Assembly: GCF_014650815.1 (NCBI RefSeq)
Contig: NZ_BMVR01000011.1
Coordinates: forward strand, 1-64,000
Source of the DNA: Streptomyces flavofungini
GTDB taxonomy: Bacteria > Actinomycetota > Actinomycetes > Streptomycetales > Streptomycetaceae
Length of the DNA: 64,000 bases
Direction: 5' to 3'
A model generated the notes under the pieces. The model ran no database searches and was not told the DNA's origin. It saw nothing but the letters and a program-made list of their open reading frames with translations. The translations under genes and the position numbers were made by a program. The first letter of the stretch is position 1. Every line of letters starts with the position of its first letter. Positions 58,774 through 64,000 of this stretch are shown in pieces.

Positions 58774-60465
58774 ATGGCCGCCGAACTCACCGCGCACCAG
58801 CTGATCGCCAAGCACCGGCCCACCCTCGACCAGGCGCTGGAGACGATCCGCACACGCGCGTACTGGTCGCCGCACCCCGAACACCCCAAGGCCTACGGGG
58901 AGAACGGAAGCCTGAGCCTGCCCGAGGGCAAGGCGGCCTTCGAGGCCCTTCTGAACAGCCGCTTCGACCTCGACCAGCCGGGCACCGACGACTGGACGGG
59001 CGCGGAGACCTCGCCCTTCGGCCCCGAGTTGGGCATCACGTATCCGCATCCGGACGTGGACACCCTGCTGCCCGCCATGCGCGCCGGGATGCGCGCCTGG
59101 CGCGACGCGGGCGCGGAGACGCGTGCCATGGTCTGTCTGGAGATCCTGTCGCGCATCAGCGCCCGCACGCACGAGTTCGCGCACGCGGTCATGCACACCA
59201 GCGGCCAGGCCTTCATGATGGCGTTCCAGGCGGGCGGCCCGCACGCCCAGGACCGCGGCCTGGAAGCGGTGGCGTATGCCTACGTGGAGCAGTCCCGCAC
59301 GCCCGACAACGCGGAGTGGACCAAGCCCCAGGGCAAGCGCGACCCGCTCGCCCTGACCAAGCGCTTCACGCCGGTCGCGCGCGGCGTCGCGCTCCTGATC
59401 GGCTGCAACACCTTCCCGACGTGGAACGGCTACCCCGGCCTGTTCGCCTCCCTGGCCACCGGCAATCCGGTCCTGGTCAAGCCGCACCCCCGCGCGGTGC
59501 TGCCGCTCGCCCTGACCGTGCGCGTCGCCCGTGAGGTCCTCGGCGAGGCGGGCTTCGACCCGAACCTGGTCGCGCTGGCCGCCGAGCGGCCCGGCGAGGG
59601 CATCGCCAAGACCCTCGCCACCCGCCCCGAGATCAAGATCATCGATTACACGGGCTCGACCTCCTTCGGCGACTGGCTGGAGGCCAACGCCCGCCAGGCG
59701 CAGGTCTACACGGAGAAGGCAGGCGTCAACACGGTCGTCCTGGAGTCGACCGACAACTACAAGGGCATGCTGTCCAACCTGGCCTTCTCCCTGTCGCTGT
59801 ACAGCGGCCAGATGTGCACGACCCCGCAGAACCTGCTGATCCCCCGCGAGGGCATCACGACGGACGCGGGCGCGAAGTCGTACGACGAGGTGGTCTCGGA
59901 CCTCGCGAGCGCGGTGGACGGTCTCCTCGGCGACGAGGCCCGGGCGAACGGCATCCTCGGCGCCCTGGTCAACCCGGACGTGAAGGCGCGCCTGGACGCG
60001 GCTCCCGGGATCGGCGAAGTCGCCCTCGCCTCACGGCAGGTCAGCAACCCGGAGTTCCCGGACGCCGTGGTGCGCACGCCGGTGATCGTCAAGCTGGACG
60101 GCGCCAAGCCGGACGCCGAGGCGGCGTATCTCAGCGAGTGCTTCGGGCCGGTCTCCTTCGCCGTCGCGGTCGACTCGGCGGCGGACGCCGTGGAGTTGCT
60201 GCGGCGCACGGTGCACGAGAAGGGCGCGATGACGGTCGGGGCGTACACCACGTCCGCGGAGGTGTCCTCGGCCGTCGAGGAGACCTGCCTGGAGGAGAGC
60301 GCCCAGTTGTCGCTGAACCTCACGGGCGGCGTCTATGTGAACCAGACCGCGGCGTTCTCGGACTTCCACGGCTCCGGCGGCAACCCGGCGGCGAACGCCG
60401 CGCTGTGCGACAGCGCGTTCGTGGCCAACCGCTTCCGCGTGGTGGAGATCCGCAAGGAGGCGTGA
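58774..60465 (+). CDS. paaN: Phenylacetic acid degradation protein PaaN
   Basis: 563 aa, the long aldehyde-dehydrogenase-like PaaN without the hydratase domain of PaaZ. It has an N-terminal helical region (YWSPHPEHPKAYGENGSLSLPEGKAAF), a Rossmann core (ALLIGCNTFPTWNGYPGLFASLATGNPVLVKPHP, IKIIDYTGSTSFGDWLEANA), catalytic Glu in YTEKAGVN and Cys in YSGQMCTTPQN. It should oxidise the ring-opened semialdehyde to the CoA-linked acid. GACGAGGAG precedes ATG 58774. Divergent from paaH-paaR around the PaaR dyad. Confidence 0.9.
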   Translation: MAAELTAHQLIAKHRPTLDQALETIRTRAYWSPHPEHPKAYGENGSLSLPEGKAAFEALLNSRFDLDQPGTDDWTGAETSPFGPELGITYPHPDVDTLLPAMRAGMRAWRDAGAETRAMVCLEILSRISARTHEFAHAVMHTSGQAFMMAFQAGGPHAQDRGLEAVAYAYVEQSRTPDNAEWTKPQGKRDPLALTKRFTPVARGVALLIGCNTFPTWNGYPGLFASLATGNPVLVKPHPRAVLPLALTVRVAREVLGEAGFDPNLVALAAERPGEGIAKTLATRPEIKIIDYTGSTSFGDWLEANARQAQVYTEKAGVNTVVLESTDNYKGMLSNLAFSLSLYSGQMCTTPQNLLIPREGITTDAGAKSYDEVVSDLASAVDGLLGDEARANGILGALVNPDVKARLDAAPGIGEVALASRQVSNPEFPDAVVRTPVIVKLDGAKPDAEAAYLSECFGPVSFAVAVDSAADAVELLRRTVHEKGAMTVGAYTTSAEVSSAVEETCLEESAQLSLNLTGGVYVNQTAAFSDFHGSGGNPAANAALCDSAFVANRFRVVEIRKEA

Positions 60466-60499
60466 GCCGGGCGCCGGCGCAGCCCCCGGGGGAGCAGGC

Positions 60500-61315
60500 T
60501 CAGGCCTGGGCCTTCGGGGGCCTGCCCGACGACCAGTGGAAGAGCGCCATGGCGACACTCGTCGCCAGGTTGTAGCTCGACACCTGCGGCCGCATCGGCA
60601 GCGACACCAAGTGGTCGGTGCGGGCGCGCAGTTCGGCCGACAGACCGCTCCGCTCGGACCCGAAGGCCAGCACGGCGCCGTCCGGGACCTCGATGCCTCG
60701 GATGTCCTCGCCCTCCGCGTCGAGGGCGAACAGGGGCCCCTTGGGCAGTTCCTCGACGTCCACACGCTCCACCGCCGTGGCGAAGTGCAGGCCCGCGCCG
60801 CCGCGTACGACCGTGGGATGCCAGGGGTCGAGCGTGCCGGTCGTCACGACACCCGTCGCGCCGAAGCCCGCCGCGAGCCGGATCACCGCCCCGGCGTTGC
60901 CGAGGTTGCGCGGATCGTCGAGGACGACCACCGGCGCGGACCTGGGGGTGTGCTCCAGCGCCCGCAGGTTGGCGGCACGCGACGGACGCACCGCCAAAGC
61001 GGCCACGGCCGTGGGGTGCAGCCGGGGCACGAGGGCGCGCAGCGTCGCGTCGTCGGTCTCGGCGAGCAGCGCGTCGAGAGCGTCCGACACATCCGGCGCC
61101 AAGTCCTGCGCGAGGGCGAGGACGGCGGCCTTGTCGCTGGTCAGGGCGACGGGAATGGAGGCGCCGAAGCGGAGCGCGTGCTTGAGGGCGTGGAAACCGT
61201 CGAGGAGTACGGAGGTGTCGGCGAGGCCGTGCCAGACGCGGACCGGGTCGGTCGACTCCACTCGGTGCGGGGCGCCGCCGCCGATGCCGTCGCCGTCCGT
61301 TCGCCTACCGCTCAT
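60500..61315 (-). CDS. TrmH family (SPOUT) RNA methyltransferase
   Basis: 271 aa from ATG 61315; GTG 61321 is an alternative. Substrate-binding N-domain (WHGLADTSVLLDGFHALKHALRFGASIPVALTSD) and the knotted SPOUT catalytic domain: motif 1 DDPRNLGNAGAVIRLAAGFGA, motif 2 LAFGSERSGLS, motif 3 LPMRPQVSSYNLATSVAMAL. It 2'-O-methylates rRNA or tRNA; the target site is unknown. Convergent with paaN. Its leader holds four 15-bp repeats and a degenerate continuation of them. Confidence 0.88.
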   Translation of the reverse strand: MSGRRTDGDGIGGGAPHRVESTDPVRVWHGLADTSVLLDGFHALKHALRFGASIPVALTSDKAAVLALAQDLAPDVSDALDALLAETDDATLRALVPRLHPTAVAALAVRPSRAANLRALEHTPRSAPVVVLDDPRNLGNAGAVIRLAAGFGATGVVTTGTLDPWHPTVVRGGAGLHFATAVERVDVEELPKGPLFALDAEGEDIRGIEVPDGAVLAFGSERSGLSAELRARTDHLVSLPMRPQVSSYNLATSVAMALFHWSSGRPPKAQA

Positions 61316-61394
61316 CGCCACTGCCGCCCATTGCCGCTACCGCTCATGCCCACAGTCGCCACTACCGCCCACAACCGCTCGGACCGCTCCCGCT

Positions 61395-61454
61395 CAGACC
61401 ACTACTGCTCAGACCACTACTGCTCAGACCACTACTGCTCGGACCACTACTGCT
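61395..61454. repeat. 4 x 15-bp tandem repeat upstream of the trmH-like gene
   Basis: CAGACCACTACTGCT at 61395, 61410, 61425 and 61440 (the last with one change), reaching the stop codon of the HTTM gene. Diverged relatives (for example GCCACTACCGCCCAC) continue toward the methyltransferase start at 61315. Confidence 0.92.
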
Positions 61455-62752
61455 CACGCACCGAAGCCTACGCGCGCGTGCTCGGTGGCATCCCGGGTGT
61501 GTTCCTCCCCGGGCGGCTCCGGCGACGCCTCCGTGCGGGAGCGCCGCGGCACCCGAGAGAGCAGCCCCTCCCGCGCGCGGGTCGCCCAGCCGCCGAGGCG
61601 GCGCAGGAACGACGTGGGCAGGAAGACGGCGTCGGCCGCGATCATCGCGAGCGAGAAGAACGGCAGCCCCAGGACGACGGCGATGACGGCGTGCTCGAAG
61701 ATCATCACAGCGAGCAACACGTTCTTGACGCGCCGGTTGAACAGCGTGAACGGGAAGGCGACCTGGACGGCGACCGTCCCGTAGGTCACCAGCATCACCA
61801 ACACGCCGTGCGAGGTCAGCAGGTCGGCAAGCGCGGGCCAGGGCGAGAAGTAGTCGAGCTGGAGGGGGTAGTAGACGGCCGTCCCGTCCTGCCAGCGGCT
61901 GCCCTGGATCTTGTACCAGCCGGCCGTGGCGTAGATCAGGCACGCCTCGACCATGATCACCAACAGGGCGGCGTTGTGGGCGAGGTTGGCGACGACGTCG
62001 AGCAGCACGCGCGGCTCACCGTTCGGAGCGCGCCGCCCGGCCACCCACCACAGCCCGTGCGCGGCCCACAGCCCCCAGAACAGCAGCAGCCAGAAGCCGG
62101 TGAGCTCCCCCATGAACGTCACGACGGACAGGGCGAGGCCGAGCACCCACCAGAGGACGGGACCGACCCGGTCACCCCGGTCAGCACGGTCTCCGTCGTC
62201 CCCACGGCTGCCGTCGACCACACCGCTGCCGTCATCGGCATGGTTTCCGTCGTCCCCGTAGGCGAGCCGTGCCCCACGCGCGCGTGCCGCGCGGCGCGCG
62301 TCCAGGGACCAGACCTGGCCGCACCGCGTGAACACCAGGTAGATCGCCATGAGATGGATGACGTTGTCGCCGCCGTCCCCCATGAAGATGCTGCGGTTCT
62401 GCAGCGACAGCACACCGATCATGAACAGCACGGACATGGTGCGGGTGCGCCAGCCGACGACCAGCAGGGCGCTGGAGACGATCGCCAAGAAGTAGACGAT
62501 CTCGAACCACACCCGGCCGTCCGACCACATCAGCGCCGTGAAGGCGTCGTTGGCGGAGATGAGCTGCCGGGCCATGTCCCAGCTCCAGGGCCCGTCGGGC
62601 CCGTACAGCTCACGCCGGTGCGGCAGTTCGCGCAGCAGGAACAGCAGCCAGGTGGCGGCGAAGCCGATCCGGACGACGGCGGTCTGGTACGGGCCGAGGG
62701 CCTGGGCCGTGACACGCTGCACGCCCTGGGCGAGCGGGGCAAAACGGCTCAC
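61454..62752 (-). CDS. HTTM domain membrane protein
   Basis: 432 aa from GTG 62752, overlapping the DUF5819 stop as GTGA. About eight membrane segments with the HTTM (vitamin K-dependent gamma-carboxylase-like) pattern: VRIGFAATWLLFLLRELPHRRELYGPDGPWSWD, SNDAFTAL-type loop, NRSIFMGDGGDNVIHLMAIYLVF, and YKIQGSRWQDGTAVYYPLQLDYFSPWPAL. An Asp/Gly-rich low-complexity cytoplasmic loop (DDGSGVVDGSRGDDGDRADR) is unusual. Bacterial HTTM proteins lack a proven function. Coupled to the DUF5819 gene, so they likely act as a pair. Confidence 0.87.
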   Translation of the reverse strand: MSRFAPLAQGVQRVTAQALGPYQTAVVRIGFAATWLLFLLRELPHRRELYGPDGPWSWDMARQLISANDAFTALMWSDGRVWFEIVYFLAIVSSALLVVGWRTRTMSVLFMIGVLSLQNRSIFMGDGGDNVIHLMAIYLVFTRCGQVWSLDARRAARARGARLAYGDDGNHADDGSGVVDGSRGDDGDRADRGDRVGPVLWWVLGLALSVVTFMGELTGFWLLLFWGLWAAHGLWWVAGRRAPNGEPRVLLDVVANLAHNAALLVIMVEACLIYATAGWYKIQGSRWQDGTAVYYPLQLDYFSPWPALADLLTSHGVLVMLVTYGTVAVQVAFPFTLFNRRVKNVLLAVMIFEHAVIAVVLGLPFFSLAMIAADAVFLPTSFLRRLGGWATRAREGLLSRVPRRSRTEASPEPPGEEHTRDATEHARVGFGA

Positions 62753-63654
62753 CGGACACCCCCGTTCCGCTCGACGGCCACGTCTCTGCGCGCGTTCAGC
62801 CCGGCGGCGACGTCTCTGCGCGCGCGGTCCTCGCCGGCCAGCGGCAGGTCGCCCGGCGTGACCGACCACCACGGAAGCACCCGCAGGACGGGCTTGGTGG
62901 TGATCTTCTCGTCACTCCACTCCGGCGGCTGTACGACCGTGGTCCGGGCCCGGACCTGCACCTGGTCGAACGCCTCGCCACGGGCCAGCGGCTCGTGCCG
63001 GTCGAGGCGCAGCAGCACGATGCGGCGGACGTAGCGCTCCGACAGCTCACCGCGCAGACCGGTGGGACGATTCTGCGCGTCGTGCGTGGAGACGAAGAAG
63101 TCCCAGCCCCGGCGCAGCTCGTTCTGCTGCGTGTGGCTCGGCAGGAGGTTGTGGTCGATGGCGGCGCCGTCCTGCGCGGACAAGTCGTACCAGCGCGTGG
63201 TCCTGCCGACCCCGTCCGTGGTCCGGATCTGCGCCCGGACCTGCACCGACACGTTCTGCTGGAGCGGGTTCGGCGCGAACAGCTTCCAGTTCTGCTCGAA
63301 CTCCGGGTAGATCCAGTCGTCGACGGTCCGGCCGTGTTCCTTGGTCACGGTGTTCGACGGCGCGACGTGCAGGAACACCATCCCGACGTGGACGCAGACG
63401 GTGACGACGACCGCGGCGAGGGCGAGGATGGCGACGACCTGCGAGCCTCGGGAGAGGGCGGCGATGCCGGTGCGGGCGGGGGTGTCGGCGGCGGGAGCCG
63501 GTGGGGCGGCTAGGACTGGTGGGGCAGCGGGGGCCGGTGGGACGGCAGGCTCGTCGACGGGGCCTTCCAGCGCGGCAGGCCCGGCATCGGACCCCGTGGG
63601 CGCGGCATCGGACCCGGCGGGCTCGCCGCCCGAATCCTTGTCGTACGCGTCCAT
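62749..63654 (-). CDS. DUF5819 family membrane-anchored protein
   Basis: 301 aa. Pro/Ala-rich N-terminus of about 65 residues, one membrane helix (about 72-95, VVAILALAAVVVTVCVHVGMVFL), then an outer domain with VTKEHGRTVDDWIYPEFEQNWKLFAPNPLQQNVSV, the DUF5819 signature. It is routinely found beside HTTM genes in Streptomyces. Function unknown. The C-terminus carries ARRDVAAGLNARRDVAVERN, from a short duplication at about 62779-62822. Divergent from paaA. Confidence 0.85.
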   Translation of the reverse strand: MDAYDKDSGGEPAGSDAAPTGSDAGPAALEGPVDEPAVPPAPAAPPVLAAPPAPAADTPARTGIAALSRGSQVVAILALAAVVVTVCVHVGMVFLHVAPSNTVTKEHGRTVDDWIYPEFEQNWKLFAPNPLQQNVSVQVRAQIRTTDGVGRTTRWYDLSAQDGAAIDHNLLPSHTQQNELRRGWDFFVSTHDAQNRPTGLRGELSERYVRRIVLLRLDRHEPLARGEAFDQVQVRARTTVVQPPEWSDEKITTKPVLRVLPWWSVTPGDLPLAGEDRARRDVAAGLNARRDVAVERNGGVR

Positions 63655-63736
63655 CTCGCCCCGTTCCTCGACCCTCCGACCGAACCCTGCCGCCGGAACG
63701 GTACTCAGGCCCGCCCGCCAGGCCCAGCGCCCCGGA

Positions 63737-63748
63737 GGTTATCCACAG
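63737..63748. promoter_or_regulatory. GGTTNTCCACAG element upstream of paaA
   Basis: GGTTATCCACAG, containing TTATCCACA, an E. coli-type DnaA box. It is part of the 16-mer shared with the paaN-paaH spacer. TTGACA follows at 63751-63756. Confidence 0.5.
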
Positions 63749-63793
63749 GGTTGACACCTTATGGCGAGGCGCCGCACCATTGAACTGCAACGA

Positions 63794-63811
63794 ACCGAAC
63801 GATCGGTCGGT
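63794..63811. promoter_or_regulatory. PaaR operator upstream of paaA
   Basis: ACCGAACGATCGGTCGGT, the exact reverse complement of the site at 58665-58682. It is followed by further CGGT copies up to 63819. It lies 57 bp before the paaA start codon. Confidence 0.8.
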
Positions 63812-63867
63812 CGGTCGGTGGGTTCGATGACATGCCGAGACACAGCCCGAGGTCGAGGGGGACCGAG

Positions 63868-64000
63868 ATGGCGACAGCGCACCAGCCGCTCACCACGGCG
63901 CCGCACCAACCCGCGGCCGCCGCCGTGGACACCGCCGCGCTCGAGTCCGCCTTCGACGCGGCCGTCGCGGCCGACGAGCGCATCGAGCCGCGCGACTGGA
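63868..64000 (+). CDS. paaA: 1,2-phenylacetyl-CoA epoxidase subunit A, N-terminal fragment
   Basis: Only 44 codons are in the window: MATAHQPLTTAPHQPAAAAV then ALESAFDAAVAADERIEPRDW at the right edge. The ERIEPRDW end is the conserved start of the di-iron catalytic subunit PaaA, which epoxidises the ring of phenylacetyl-CoA with O2. GAGGGGGA lies 8-15 nt before ATG 63868. Presumably first gene of a paaABCDE-type operon continuing outside; the upstream PaaR dyad supports the identity. Confidence 0.78.
   Translation, partial: MATAHQPLTTAPHQPAAAAVDTAALESAFDAAVAADERIEPRDW

Noticed and set aside
45644..63747. Replication origin based on DnaA-box-like sequences
   Set aside because: Only scattered single or paired boxes are present. 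oriC in Streptomyces has about 19 clustered boxes next to dnaA and dnaN, which are absent.
1..64000. tRNA or rRNA genes, insertion sequences, prophage genes or a secondary-metabolite cluster
   Set aside because: I looked in the gaps and among the proteins for cloverleaf-like sequences, transposases, integrases and PKS/NRPS domains and saw none.

Overview
The window is 64 kb of very GC-rich DNA with strongly GC-biased third codon positions. Gene content is typical of Streptomyces: SCO0607-type lipoprotein, bacterial proteasome activator, mycothiol-dependent isomerase, DUF397/XRE-DUF5753/ATPase trio, SpoIIE-type phosphatase, twin bkd clusters and Ser/Thr kinases. Species was not determined. A perfect 14-bp parS site at 48674-48687 suggests the window lies in the origin-proximal core of the chromosome, where Streptomyces parS sites cluster.

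Layout. 1-6440 is a co-directional NLR-like conflict locus: the end of a TerF-like vWA protein, a trypco2 protein, a 1485-aa trypsin-STAND ATPase-TPR protein, and a DUF4913 protein coupled to it by ATGA. metG follows. Then come a TetR gene and an imine-reductase-like gene, divergent around two copies of one operator. 9923-13729 is a second STAND ATPase with a repeat C-terminus and an N-terminal motif resembling RHIM/BASS3 amyloid-signalling motifs. 13719-15494 is a WhiJ-like trio. 15.5-26.6 kb holds a drug exporter, a lipoprotein, aspS, a PAS-GAF-PP2C-HATPase phosphatase, an AI-2E permease, an internally deleted pirin gene, an SseB-like gene and a hydrolase. 26.7-36 kb holds an acyl-CoA dehydrogenase, an M18 aminopeptidase, a nitrilase, a GntR-MFS pair and a D-Ala-D-Ala carboxypeptidase.

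36.0-39.7 kb and 52.0-55.7 kb are two complete E1alpha-E1beta-E2 branched-chain 2-oxo acid dehydrogenase operons on the minus strand, about 12 kb apart. The second is divergent from an Lrp-type regulator (bkdR). Between them are an orphan response regulator, a flavin-binding protein, two divergent Ser/Thr kinases, bpa, a quinone oxidoreductase, a K+ channel, and moeA/mobA genes swollen by minisatellites. From 56.4 kb to the end is phenylacetate catabolism: paaR, paaH, paaN and the first 44 codons of paaA. They are interrupted by trmH and an HTTM/DUF5819 pair. Branched-chain and phenylacetate catabolism both supply acyl-CoA precursors, and their promoters share short motifs.

Intergenic DNA is unusually rich in tandem repeats (7 x 23 bp, 3 x 29 bp, 4 x 15 bp, 3 x 39 bp) and in perfect palindromes. 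The best candidates for undescribed biology are the trypsin-STAND locus, the RHIM-like STAND protein, the 23-bp array, and the shared motifs at the bkd and paa promoters. All calls come from reading the sequence; no database search was run.
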